A stretch of DNA of 64,000 nucleotides from contig NZ_CAJHCR010000005.1 of assembly GCF_904848585.1 (NCBI RefSeq), forward strand, positions 434,001 to 498,000, in the 5' to 3' direction. Source of the stretch: Paraburkholderia kirstenboschensis. Lineage in GTDB: Bacteria; Pseudomonadota; Gammaproteobacteria; Burkholderiales; Burkholderiaceae. A program made the translations under genes and the position numbers. The notes beneath the pieces are model-generated. The model was given only the letters and a program-made list of their open reading frames with translations, was not told the DNA's origin and searched no databases. Of this stretch, positions 16,976 to 25,840 are shown piece after piece; position 1 is the stretch's first letter, and every line of letters starts with the position of its first letter.

Positions 16976-18553
16976 ATGTTCAAGAATCTAAGTATCCGTG
17001 TCCGCCTGGCGCTGGCGATGGGTTTTCTCGGCGTGCTGCTGATCCTCGGCGGCGTCATGGGCGTCGTCGGCGTGTCAATGAGCAATGCCGACGTGGAGGA
17101 GCTCTATTCCAACGATCTCGCTCCTTCAGCGGCGCTCGGTCAGGCCAGCATTGCACTGTCGAGGTCCCGTCTCTGGCTGTATCGCATCGCGCTTGATCCG
17201 GCCAGCCCAGACGTGCCCCAGGAAACGCAGACCGCCCGTGATCTGCTCACGACGTCAAAGCGGGCGTGGGACGTGTATCGCACGCTGCCGTTCTCCGGAC
17301 CCGACGAGGCGCGCCGCGCGGCCGACGTGAATGCGAAATTCGATGCTCTCGTCGCCAATGGCCTGGAGCCGATGTTCCGCGCGATTGCCACCCATGATGC
17401 GACGAAGATCCCCGAGGTCTGGCTGCACATCCCGCCGTCGCTGGCCAGCGACGTGACCGACGGCCTGAATGCACTGGACCAGATCCAGATCACCACTGCG
17501 CGGGCGACGTTTGATGCCGCGCGGGCCCGCTTCCATGGGTTCGTCGTTGTAGCCATCGCCGGTATGCTGATCGCGCTCAGCGCGGCGGTGCTCGCCTGGT
17601 GGTCGCTGCAGCGCGCGATCGGTGCGCCATTGGGTGAGGCTCTGCATCATTTCAGGGCGATCGCCGACGGCGACCTGACGACGCAGGTCGAGGTTCGTAC
17701 GCGCGACGAGATGGGGCAGCTGATGAGCGGCCTGCAGGCGATGCAACGCAAACTGGTCCAGACGATCAGTATCGTGCGGGACGGCTCCCGGTCGATCGAC
17801 ACCGCCGCGCAGGAAATTTCGGCCGGCAACCTGGACCTGTCGCAACGCACCGAAGAGCAGGCCGCGTCGCTGGAGGAAACTGCCTCGTCCATGGAGGAGC
17901 TGACGTCGACGGTTCGCCAGAACGCCGACAACGCGAAGCAGGCCAGCCAGGTGGTGACGAACACGGCGCTGCTGACCGAGCAGGGCAATCAGGCGACGCA
18001 GGAAGTCGTCCAGACGATGCGGGGTCTATCCGACGCGTCCGGCAAGATTGCCGAAATTACCAGCGTCATCGAAGGGATCGCATTCCAGACCAATATCCTG
18101 TCCCTGAACGCCGCCGTCGAAGCGGCGCGCGCTGGCGAGCAGGGGCGCGGTTTCGCGGTGGTCGCCAGTGAGGTGCGCTCGCTGGCCCAGCGCAGCGCCA
18201 CCGCGTCCCGGGAGATCAAGGAACTGATCACGGATTCGCTGCGCCGCGTCGAGACTGGCGCGCGGCAGGTCGACCGCGCCAGCCAGGCAATGGCGGAAAT
18301 CCGCGCTTCGGTGCAAAAGGTCAGCGACCTGATGGGCGAGATCGCCGCCGCATCCGACGAGCAGTCGAAGGGTATCGAACAGGTCAATGTCGCGGTGGCA
18401 CAGATGGACCAGGTGACGCAGCAGAACGCGGCGCTGGTCGAACAGGCGTCCGCGGCGGCACTGTCGCTCAAGGAGCAGGCGGGGCAGCTGGAAACCACAG
18501 TGTCGGTATTTCGGGTCCGTGCAGCGGGGGATCGCGGGGCTGGTCCCGCTTGA
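16976..18553 (+). CDS. Methyl-accepting chemotaxis protein (Tar/Tsr type)
   Basis: The receptor has 525 residues from ATG 16976. TM1 spans about residues 9-33, then comes a periplasmic four-helix-bundle sensor of about 150 residues, TM2 at about 186-212, a HAMP domain to about 265, and a long cytoplasmic coiled coil with the conserved hairpin tip EGIAFQTNILSLNAAVEAA near residue 370 that contacts CheA and CheW. Glu/Gln-rich methylation helices flank it (EEQAASLEETASSMEELT). The C-terminus lacks an NWETF-type CheR-binding pentapeptide. The ligand is unknown. An upstream ATG at 16877 is in frame but would add a segment unlike a receptor. Confidence 0.93.
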   Translation: MFKNLSIRVRLALAMGFLGVLLILGGVMGVVGVSMSNADVEELYSNDLAPSAALGQASIALSRSRLWLYRIALDPASPDVPQETQTARDLLTTSKRAWDVYRTLPFSGPDEARRAADVNAKFDALVANGLEPMFRAIATHDATKIPEVWLHIPPSLASDVTDGLNALDQIQITTARATFDAARARFHGFVVVAIAGMLIALSAAVLAWWSLQRAIGAPLGEALHHFRAIADGDLTTQVEVRTRDEMGQLMSGLQAMQRKLVQTISIVRDGSRSIDTAAQEISAGNLDLSQRTEEQAASLEETASSMEELTSTVRQNADNAKQASQVVTNTALLTEQGNQATQEVVQTMRGLSDASGKIAEITSVIEGIAFQTNILSLNAAVEAARAGEQGRGFAVVASEVRSLAQRSATASREIKELITDSLRRVETGARQVDRASQAMAEIRASVQKVSDLMGEIAAASDEQSKGIEQVNVAVAQMDQVTQQNAALVEQASAAALSLKEQAGQLETTVSVFRVRAAGDRGAGPA

Positions 18554-18858
18554 CGTTGAAGCTGAGGCGGCGCCGACTCTTCCCCCGGCGCAACCCAGTT
18601 CCTGCCAGCACACCCGCACGAGGGCGCCGTTGACGCTCCTGACGATGAACCAGCTCGAGTGATCGCACGAGGTAAATGCAAAGTAACCGGAAAGAGTTTC
18701 AATCTTGCAGTCGCTTTCGAACCCTCGAACCGAGGAGGCCTCGCAGTCGCCCAAAGCACCTTTCACCAGCTATAGACACCAAAGTTGTAGGCGACACGCG
18801 AGCGGAAGTCGGCGCATCATCTTCGGTTGAGCCGCAAGCGCAGGACACGAGGCCTGCA
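18554..18858. other. Intergenic stretch without a supported gene
   Basis: No convincing frame, hairpin terminator or RNA is visible between the chemoreceptor and the truncated DUF1810 gene. Confidence 0.4.
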
Positions 18859-19203
18859 TTAGCTGCCGGCACGATCGAGATCCGGCTGGAGCGTGCGGTG
18901 GCTAAACATCAGTCCGGCGCTCATTGCACCCTCTGCCCTCTTGCCCTCGATGCCATTGACGATCGCCGTGCACTCTCGCAGACGTGGACCGAGCAGCGGA
19001 TGCGCGAGGTAGTCGCGTGCTTCGTCGAGCCCGGAGATCGCGTAGCGTTGCGCGGTCGGGCTGCTGCCAATCCCCTCTATTTGCGGGAAGATGAACCACA
19101 TCCAGTGACTGCGCTTCTCGCCGGCGTGCAGTTCGTCAGTCACCCGCGCATAGACTGGCTGCTGCGCGTCCACGAAGCGTTGCAGATCGTATCGGTCGGC
19201 CAT
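18859..19203 (-). CDS. DUF1810 family protein, C-terminally altered
   Basis: From ATG 19203 the protein has 114 residues. YDLQRFVDAQQPVYARVTDEL, KRSHWMWFIFPQIEGIG and AQRYAISGLDEARDYLAHPLLGPRL are the conserved blocks of DUF1810, a family of unknown function usually about 140 residues long. After VNGIEGK the expected C-terminal block (an FG-P-D-KLRSSMTLF-like segment) is missing and replaced by an unrelated tail. I could not find it in another frame nearby. The gene is probably a truncated remnant, in line with the rearranged surroundings. Confidence 0.75.
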   Translation of the reverse strand: MADRYDLQRFVDAQQPVYARVTDELHAGEKRSHWMWFIFPQIEGIGSSPTAQRYAISGLDEARDYLAHPLLGPRLRECTAIVNGIEGKRAEGAMSAGLMFSHRTLQPDLDRAGS

Positions 19204-19247
19204 AGCGATGCCCTCTTTCGTCAGTGTCAGCCTGAAACAACTTTTGC

Positions 19248-19565
19248 TCACCCCCGCTCCCGGTCGTTCTGAAGTCCGATGGGCGGGGGCATGACGCCTG
19301 AGGTGGCGCGGGGCATGTTGCCACCGGTAACAGGTAGCTCAACCCGTGCTACGACGTGCTCGGGGCCCAACGACGTTCCGCAATCGGGGCAAGCGGGCTT
19401 TACATCGGCGAATATCGGGTCGAGGCCTTCATAATCGCCAGTGTGAGAAAGGCGCCTGACGAAGTTGAAGTGCCACGCTGGCACTGCGCTTTCATCTGTG
19501 CTTTCGACAATGCAGCCACGGTGTCCGCACGGGCATAACAGATTGAATACCATCAGTCTTTTCAT
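19248..19565 (-). CDS. Small Cys-rich hypothetical protein, zinc-ribbon-like
   Basis: The start is at ATG 19565 with GGAG about 9 bases upstream; the longer frame to 19718 is not needed. The 105 residues contain CPCGHRGC near residue 11 and CPDCG near residue 60, spacing suited to a two-knuckle zinc ribbon. Between them is a polar segment with FNFVRRLSHTGDYEG. The C-terminus is Pro/Gly-rich and probably disordered. I do not recognise the family. Confidence 0.55.
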   Translation of the reverse strand: MKRLMVFNLLCPCGHRGCIVESTDESAVPAWHFNFVRRLSHTGDYEGLDPIFADVKPACPDCGTSLGPEHVVARVELPVTGGNMPRATSGVMPPPIGLQNDRERG

Positions 19566-19933
19566 GATGCACTCCGTCGTCTCGCAACTGAACAAGACCC
19601 GAGCATCAGAAGTGCCAGCCTCTCCACGCTGCCCCGCCGAGAGGCTGCGATCGTGGCGGCATGTCATCCCGTTCCTTGGCGGATAGGTTGATCGCATCCA
19701 GCATTCTCGCGAGTCCACGACCGAGGCTGCTCGATTTGTTGGCTCGACCTAGGCCACCTACTATGGCGATCGACGGCGGTTTATACCCGATAACGGCGAC
19801 TCTGCGGCGCGTAACGCGACCTGGCCGGCTCGCGCCCGAGGGTTTTCCTTAGCCTCAGGCACGGCAACAATGCCGATGGTTGGCCGTCGGCGGACATGCT
19901 AGGATTTCTTTCAAACAACTCCGGAAACTGGTG

Positions 19934-20317
19934 ATGCCGTTCATCTGCGAAAACGTTGAATGTCGTGCCGTGCTGGCTCGCGGTCAGGTCAGATCCAATC
20001 ACGAGGACGAGGGGTGGTGCTTCTACTGCCCGGACTGCGAAGCCAGGAACGAGTTGAAAGATATCGGCGTACCTGGCGGTCCTGTCGAGTTGGTTCAGCC
20101 AGAAAGATCCGACCTTCCGCACAAGGTAATAGCGACTGCTCGACCATTGGAGGACGGCAGGTACGCAGCTCAATTGCGTGTTCAGAGGGCACTTGGTATG
20201 AAAGGAACGTACGCTGTCGAAGAGCGCTGGGAGCAGCTCGGTGTTTTTCTCAACGCGCAAGAGGCCATAGCGCATGCGAAGTCGATCGCAACAGACGTGC
20301 TGAAGCGAAACGCCTAG
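19934..20317 (+). CDS. Hypothetical protein with an N-terminal Cys4 zinc-ribbon-like motif
   Basis: The protein has 127 residues from ATG 19934. The N-terminus has paired cysteines (C-x4-C and, later, CFYCPDC), followed by an alpha/beta segment with RAL...TYAVEERWEQLGVFLNAQEAIAHA, which looks like a small compact domain. No signal or membrane segment is present. The frame can be extended to 19880, but GGAA upstream of 19934 supports the shorter form. The family was not recognised. Confidence 0.55.
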   Translation: MPFICENVECRAVLARGQVRSNHEDEGWCFYCPDCEARNELKDIGVPGGPVELVQPERSDLPHKVIATARPLEDGRYAAQLRVQRALGMKGTYAVEERWEQLGVFLNAQEAIAHAKSIATDVLKRNA

Positions 20318-20536
20318 TCGCGAGTGGTACTCCGGGTTGCGCCACACCTATCAATGCACAGATTTCGACGGCAGTCCTACGGCCGGATAGCCCGCGATAA
20401 CCCGGTTCCGTACGTTGTGCAGGTGCGTGCCGCGCAGAAAGCGTTTCAGCTTTCGGTGCGCTCAATAAGCGGTGTTAGCGGATACCGTACCACCCCGAAT
20501 ACTCCACTGAACCAGATGTGATAAACCAATCTTAAT

Positions 20537-20995
20537 TCACGAAGTGCCACTGGGAGCGAGCTTGACAAATAGTCTGGCCGCTTCGTTGCCGTGGGATAAC
20601 GCGCGCAGCGCAAGGGAGAGCGCTAGTTGTGCGTCGTGAGAGACCGCGCTACGGTCCTGATCGAAGAGCTTGACGGCATGGCGCATATGCTGTGCCGCCT
20701 GCGTGTGAAGCTCCACGGCCGCGGCATGATGTTTCGCCACGTCCGCCGCATCTACGACAGAGCCGGTCGAAGGAGGCGGTATCGACGGCGTATTGGTGCT
20801 GTGCGCGCCAGCGGCGTGTGCCTGATCGATCGCATGCAACGTGTGACCATGGGCCATCATCGCCTGATGCGCGGCGTGGGCAAAGTCTCGATCGTTCTCG
20901 AAATGCCGCGACGCCTCGCGGTGATGTCGCGCGGCCTGCTCGTGGTGTGACGCCGCGGCTTCGAGATGACCTTTCTTGCTGTGCTTCGTGTTCAC
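20537..20995 (-). CDS. His/Ala-rich helical hypothetical protein
   Basis: The 152 residues fall into two helical halves joined by a Pro/Ser linker (about residues 68-80). Both halves show the same spacing of His and Ala (HHEQAARHHREASRHF in the first, KHHAAAVELHTQAAQHMRHA in the second), which suggests an internal duplication of a helical hairpin. The His content is unusually high and could bind metal. Related small proteins are common in Burkholderia, often without a known role. It has no signal peptide. Confidence 0.65.
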   Translation of the reverse strand: MNTKHSKKGHLEAAASHHEQAARHHREASRHFENDRDFAHAAHQAMMAHGHTLHAIDQAHAAGAHSTNTPSIPPPSTGSVVDAADVAKHHAAAVELHTQAAQHMRHAVKLFDQDRSAVSHDAQLALSLALRALSHGNEAARLFVKLAPSGTS

Positions 20996-21497
20996 GCCGG
21001 CTCCCGTGCAAACTTCAGGACTGACTCCGATGGCGACCGATTCGAAGACACAGTGGCGGGTCGCAGCAAGATCCTAATTTACACGCACTTACGTCTTCTG
21101 CGGCATTTGTGTCTAGCGGAAAATCGGCATCACGACCTGAGTCCCTACAGGATCCGGGCCGATGCCGTGAATTTGATGGCGCGTGTGCATGGTTTCACCT
21201 GCGCGTTGGGGTCGAGAGTGTAAGTTCGCTGAAGCAGGAAGCTGCCATCCCAGTTCTCAATGCCGCCATCGTCGGCAATCCGCCGCCATATTGCTGACGT
21301 AGAACTCAGCACGCCCGAATGTCGGCATTGGCCGAAACGCCTCCGTTACTCATTTAGGAAAGTTTCGATGTGAACCAGCCGTTGAGTCACGATGGTGGAG
21401 GATACGCTGGCGGCAACAATCGGCAAGATTGTGAACGGTGCAGTGGCGAGAGCGTCGTTTCACAATGGAACTCCCATCTTTCTTGTGGGAGTCTGCC
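20996..21497. other. Non-coding stretch before the recombinase relic
   Basis: Only short frames occur and none resembles a family. GC content is lower than in the flanking efflux and catabolic regions, fitting acquired or decayed DNA. Confidence 0.4.
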
Positions 21498-21741
21498 ATG
21501 AAGACCGAACAACCCCGTGAAGCATGGAACAAAGGCAGGCTGCTCGGCCAGACGCCGCCGCTCAGACCGAAAGACGTTTGAGCCATCCGGATTCGCCTCC
21601 AGAACGCTCGCGCTGTGCGCGATCTTGCCTTGTTCAACCTCGCAATCGACAGCAAACTACGTGGCTGTGATCTTGTCAGTCTGCGAGTTCGCGATGTCAC
21701 CCACGTCAATCAGGTCTTACCGCGGGCGCAAGTCGTTCAGC
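21498..21741 (+). pseudogene. Tyrosine recombinase relic with an in-frame stop
   Basis: From ATG 21498 the sequence encodes MKTEQPREAWNKGRLLGQ, an in-frame TGA at the position of a conserved Trp, and then AIRIRLQNARAVRDLALFNL and AIDSKLRGCDLVSLRVRDV. This is the start of a family of about 200-residue recombinases common in proteobacteria; LRGCDLV contains the first catalytic Arg. Homology stops after VVQR at about 21741, so the His/Tyr part is gone. It is inactive by both a stop codon and truncation. Confidence 0.8.
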
Positions 21742-21920
21742 GCAGTCAACGCTGGCCGCACGACATGATGTTGCATGCGCATTCGTGCGGCTACTTTCCG
21801 TCGCGCCTATTTTTGGCGGAGCGGCCAAGTTGTTCCCACCAGCCCGTTCCGCGAAGTCGTCATCCGGTTGACCGTAGCGCATTGGAGATCGGCGCGAGGA
21901 CCGTCGAGTACAGTTCGCCC

Positions 21921-22046
21921 TCAGCCGACCTTCGCCGTTCATCCGTCGTGCGGCCGCAGCGCGCTGCTTCGCTGTCGTTTGCGTCCACTCGAATCGAATG
22001 TCGGCTTCAGATGACGGCGAACGCGTGCTGACGACCCACTACGGTC
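21921..22046 (+). repeat. Dispersed intergenic repeat, copy 1
   Basis: About 126 bases match, in reverse orientation, the segment 26934-27064, with roughly three quarters of bases identical by eye. Shared blocks include GCTTCGCTGTCGTT, GTGCGGC-GCAGC, GTCGGCTTC and GGCGAACG. One end abuts the point where IS1182-type homology stops (about 22047-22050). The frames read through it on both strands, but none looks like a protein. The element's nature is unknown. Confidence 0.6.
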
Positions 22047-23367
22047 AGACGTACTAACCCGCCTGAGCGTCCTGGTCAGGAAGTGCGCGGGGCCCATCCA
22101 GTGCTTGACCGTGCCGAAGACATGCTCAACGGTACTTCTGCGGACGGTCATGGCGTCGGGTTTCCGGTCGAGCCGACGCTGCATCACTTCCAGCGCATTC
22201 TTGTGTTCCCATCGCCGAATTCGACGATAGTCAGACGGTGAACATCATTCCTTGAGATGGCAACGTGGGCACGCGCTGGGCCAGTAGACTCGCAGATTCA
22301 TGTCATGCTCGACAGTCGTGAATCGATGGATCGCCCGCTCACCAGCAGGGCATCGATACGTGTCGCTTTTCGCTATGTAGATAAAGTCGGCCTTCGTAAA
22401 CAGACCTTTTTTCCGGGACGCCGACGTGAGCGGCTTGGGAACATACGCGCTGATGTCATTCAAATCGCATGCCCTTATCTCCGGCCCGCTGAAGTAACCG
22501 CGGTCCGCAACAACCTTCAGCTTCGATCGGCCCATCGCGTGCTTCGCAGATATCGCCATTCTGCTGAGTTGTCCATGATCGTTGCCGACATTGGTTACTT
22601 CGTGTTCAACGATCAGATGATGTTTCGTATCAACTGCTGCCTGGACGTTGTAGCCCACTATGCCGGAGCCTCTTCCACTCGTTGCCATCGAGCGCGCGTC
22701 CGGATCCGCCATCGACAACTGCCTGTCCGGCTGCTTTACCAGCTGCCTGCTGATCTGGTTGAGCTCACGCATCTGCTGGCGCAGCACGGCGATCTTCTCG
22801 TAGAGTCTGACGGCGGTCTGCGCTTTCGATCAGATCGAGATATCGCTGCTCGCTTTCCTCGATCTGCTTCTGGCGCTTGTCGATCTTGCTTGCCGTGTAG
22901 TTCATGTCGCGGCTGTTTGATGCCTTGAACTTGCTACCGTCGATGGCCACCATGTCACTGGATAGCAGCTTGAGCCCGCGACACAGTTCGACGAAACGCC
23001 GGCATACTTTGCGGATCGCCGCGCCGCTGTCACGGCGGAAGTCTGCGATCGTTTTGAAGTCTGGAGCAAGACGTCCAGTCAGCCACATCAGCTCGACATT
23101 GCGCTGGCATTCGCGCTCAAGTCGCCGGCTCGACGGTATCCGGTTCAGGTAGCCGTAGATATACATCATGAGCACCACGCCAGGATGGTAGGACGGGCGG
23201 CCTGTAAGCGCCGGTGTTGTACCGTTGAAACCGAGCTCTGTGAGATCAAGTTCGTCGACGAAGGCATCGATCACTCTCACCGGATTGTCCTGCCCGACGT
23301 AGTCATCGACACATTCGGGAAGTAGTGCGACCTGCTTGCGGTCATCGCCTTCAACGAATCGCTTCAT
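22047..23367 (-). pseudogene. IS1182 family transposase, frameshifted and truncated
   Basis: Three consecutive minus-strand frames make up one DDE transposase. The N-terminal part is 23367 to about 22765 (MKRFVEGDDRKQVALLPECV, then the DAFVDELDL and GRPSYHP motifs, and DMVAIDGSKFKA with the first catalytic Asp). The middle part is about 22787 to 22245 (GYNVQAAVDTKHHLIVEHEV and VVADRGYFS with the second Asp). The C-terminal part is 22240 to about 22050 (RRSTVEHVFGTVKHWMG with the catalytic Glu). At least two frameshifts separate them, and the last 25 or so residues after TLRRVST are missing where a dispersed repeat begins. It is not functional. Confidence 0.85.
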
Positions 23368-23730
23368 GAGTCATCCGGCCTCAGTGCGTTGATTCAGTTG
23401 AGGGGATCAATGTGTTTTCACACAGGCTGGGTCCATTGTGGTCGCTCGACCCAGAGTGGCCACAGCGACGGCTTCCGAAGTTTAACGGCCGGCCAGTCGG
23501 CGTGGCTGCCATTCCGGTTGCGCGCCATGAAGGATGCGGCCACTCGGCATTTTCATGCCATGAAACGCAATGCCGAAGGGTGAGCGGCATTGACACCACC
23601 GGCATAACGGGGAGGTTTCCGGCGTGTTTAAGTGTGCCGGCGTCCCGGCCGTCACGTTCGCACGGGCAAAATGGCGAACGCCGCGTTCCTTCACCGCCTT
23701 TTTTATTCACGCGATGGGAGATGCCGCGCT
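23368..23730. other. Probable upstream end of the IS1182-type element
   Basis: No gene is supported. The inverted repeat TGTGT-tttc-ACACA (23411-23424), 44 bases upstream of the transposase start, could be part of the element's terminal repeat, but the other end is lost, so the pair cannot be confirmed. Confidence 0.35.
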
Positions 23731-24273
23731 TCAGAAGTCGTGTCGAATCGAGAAGGTTGCGCCGCGCTCATGCGCGTGATTGAGGTTCAGAAGCGGATTG
23801 GCCCTGAAGCTCCAGTCGTCGTCACCGCTTGCGGCAGTGGGCGGAACGCTCTGCGGGTCGGACGAAAGGCCGAAGCCAACGGGGGGCAAGGGTGAATGGG
23901 CGGCCTGAGCGCTGTCGAGCGGGGCCAGGTAAGGGTTACCCGGCGCATTCCCATAACGGAAGCGCTGTTTGCCTTGCACGATATTGTTGCTATCGGGCGG
24001 GCCGTAAGCCACAGCACTCCATTGCATCGCATTCTGGACCACATAGCGGCGTACGTGGCGAAACGGCGTGTAGGCCGGTGATGCAGAGACTGGGTACGAA
24101 TAGAAAAGAACTGAAGTCGAATAACGCGTTTGGGATGAAATGTGGACGGGACGTTTGGCGAAGGACATCGCGCTGTTCACAAGCAATAGCGCGCCGGCAA
24201 TCCAGAGAACTGGATTGCGGCGCGCAATCAATCCGACCTTGCCAACGATGTAGTCGATCACCCTACCGCCCAC
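23731..24273 (-). CDS. Hypothetical membrane-anchored or exported protein
   Basis: The 180 residues start with a short cytoplasmic stretch and one hydrophobic segment (NPVLWIAGALLLVNSAMSFA, about residues 20-39) that could be a signal or anchor. The remainder is polar, with Pro/Gly-rich parts. The last residues (GATFSIRHDF) end in Phe with alternating hydrophobics, resembling the C-terminal beta-signal of Burkholderia porins, yet the rest is too short for a classical porin. I do not recognise the family; it may be a fusion fragment left by rearrangement. Confidence 0.45.
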   Translation of the reverse strand: MGGRVIDYIVGKVGLIARRNPVLWIAGALLLVNSAMSFAKRPVHISSQTRYSTSVLFYSYPVSASPAYTPFRHVRRYVVQNAMQWSAVAYGPPDSNNIVQGKQRFRYGNAPGNPYLAPLDSAQAAHSPLPPVGFGLSSDPQSVPPTAASGDDDWSFRANPLLNLNHAHERGATFSIRHDF

Positions 24274-25071
24274 CCCGATCCATCTAGACTCTCACCAATT
24301 AAGGCATGCATAAACCAGTTTAGTTCGCTTGCATCATTGATGAATAACGCTGACAGGTAAAAACTGCGGCCGCATTATCCACATGCGCCAATTTCACCGC
24401 ACGCCGTGCAAAAGTCGCAGCCGTCGGCAATGGAAAGCGTGTTGTCCGTAGTCGAAGAGAAGGCTTTGCGGAAGAAGCACGCAGCGCTCAGGAACTACGC
24501 ACGATGCATGAGAAGAATCAAAACGTGACACACGGACTGACGCAACGGTAACCAATATTGGTCCGCCCCCTCAGCGCTGCTGCTCGGACTACGAGGCGCA
24601 CATGAACTGGTCCGAATCAAGACGGCGCGTGGTGTGCTCGAAGGGCCGTCGGGGCGCTGTTCAATATATCGCCGGCTCAAATCGCTGTCGCGGCAGTTCA
24701 AGTGCGCCCGGACTCGCGGTAGCTTCGCCAACACGCAGATGGTCGCGAATGACGGATCTCGGTTACCGCCAGCCGCTCGAACGTCTCCTCTCTCCCGACG
24801 ATGAACGTCCGGAACTGGCCGAGAGCGCCAGTTCAAGGAATGTGCTGTGGAGCAGCAGTTGAAATCTTCGATGGCTGGTTTCGGGCGCCTTCTGAGAATG
24901 AGTGCAGTCGGCCATGAGCGGTCACTGGCTCTTGCATTTCCACCGTCATTCGCACGCCGGCTCTGCATCGGACAGCGGACATCGACAATCTATCGCGTTC
25001 AAAGCCTCGTAGCGCTTCTGTGATGACAGCGCTACAACGACAATCCGCGAGCGCGTTACGCGATAGGCACG
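24274..25071. other. Long stretch without a supported gene
   Basis: Frames on both strands are short or have non-coding composition. A 32-codon frame at about 24431-24529 (starting MESVLSVVEEKAL) has no ribosome site and is not called. No RNA gene or terminator was recognised. Confidence 0.4.
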
Positions 25072-25626
25072 TTAGTCCAGGGCCGCTCGCGTTTCACGCA
25101 GAATCTCGTCTGAGAGGTCAGGGTCATCAACCGCACGAGCCAAAATGAGGGCTCCGACGATGCTTGAAAGCGTATGAATCGCATCGCGGCGAGCATTCTT
25201 CCTGTTGGTCTTTGCGCGAGATTCAGTGAAGCTTTTGATCATACCTTCGACATGCTGGGTGAACGCGGGCTGAGCCCCAGGTTCACGGGCAATCTCGCCT
25301 GCCAATCCCGCCATCATGCATCCGTTGCCTCTGTCGTCACGGTGCTGCTCGGTGAGATACCCGTCGACGTATCGAGCTCTCGACTCACCGCGGGCCGCAC
25401 CTTCTCGCATCAACTCGAGCGCTTTGGTCGACGTGTCTTCGATGCTCTTCGCGATCAAATCTTCTTTTGACGCAAAGTGATGATAAAACGCTCCGTGTGT
25501 AAGACCCGTCGCCTTCATGATCTCGCTGAGGCTGACCCCGGAAAATCCTCGCTCCCGAAACAAAATGGATGCCTGCTCCAGGATACGGGCATGCTTCTCT
25601 GCCGTCTCTTCGGGCGGGTAACGCAT
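25072..25626 (-). CDS. TetR family regulator (paired with an NmrA-type oxidoreductase)
   Basis: The start is ATG 25626 with GGAGG eight bases upstream; an extension to 25713 would run through the operator region. The 184 residues hold the helix-turn-helix VSLSEIMKATGLTHGAFYHHF at about residues 29-49 and a C-terminal helical domain containing GCMMAGLAGEIA, as in the AcrR/NemR-like group that often controls NAD(P)-dependent reductases. It is divergent from the NmrA gene, and three copies of a CATGATG-based repeat lie between them. Confidence 0.9.
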   Translation of the reverse strand: MRYPPEETAEKHARILEQASILFRERGFSGVSLSEIMKATGLTHGAFYHHFASKEDLIAKSIEDTSTKALELMREGAARGESRARYVDGYLTEQHRDDRGNGCMMAGLAGEIAREPGAQPAFTQHVEGMIKSFTESRAKTNRKNARRDAIHTLSSIVGALILARAVDDPDLSDEILRETRAALD

Positions 25627-25667
25627 ACGTCCTCCGAAAAAATGAAATGAAATTGGTTGACTTGAAG

Positions 25668-25784
25668 CAGTATAGGCATCATGCTTAACAAACGGAAGCA
25701 TGATGATCATCATGTTTGAATAACCAGACGTCAGCGCAGTGCACGCGTAGGTGCGCTCCCAAACATGATGCTCATACTGTTTAA
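25668..25784. promoter_or_regulatory. Triplicated CATGATG operator between TetR and NmrA genes
   Basis: A perfect 16-base palindrome, CATGATGATCATCATG, lies at 25699-25714. Related, less perfect copies are centred near 25680 (CATCATG at 25677-25683, next to TATAC) and near 25773 (CATGATG at 25764-25770, then CTCATACTG). All fit a core of AARCATGATGNTCATACTG type read in one direction or the other. Their position between divergent genes suggests TetR binding; a -10-like TATACT for the TetR gene overlaps the first copy. Confidence 0.55.
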
Positions 25785-25840
25785 CTGTGCGGCCCCGGCG
25801 CGCAAGCCCGGCCGCGTTTTCTTAGTCTCTGGAGGTCTAT

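Noticed and set aside
22257..22928. Plus-strand frame of 223 codons over the transposase
   Set aside because: It is antisense to clear IS1182-type transposase sequence.
24431..24529. 32-codon frame beginning MESVLSVVEEKAL
   Set aside because: No ribosome site, no family recognised, and the surrounding 800 bases look non-coding.
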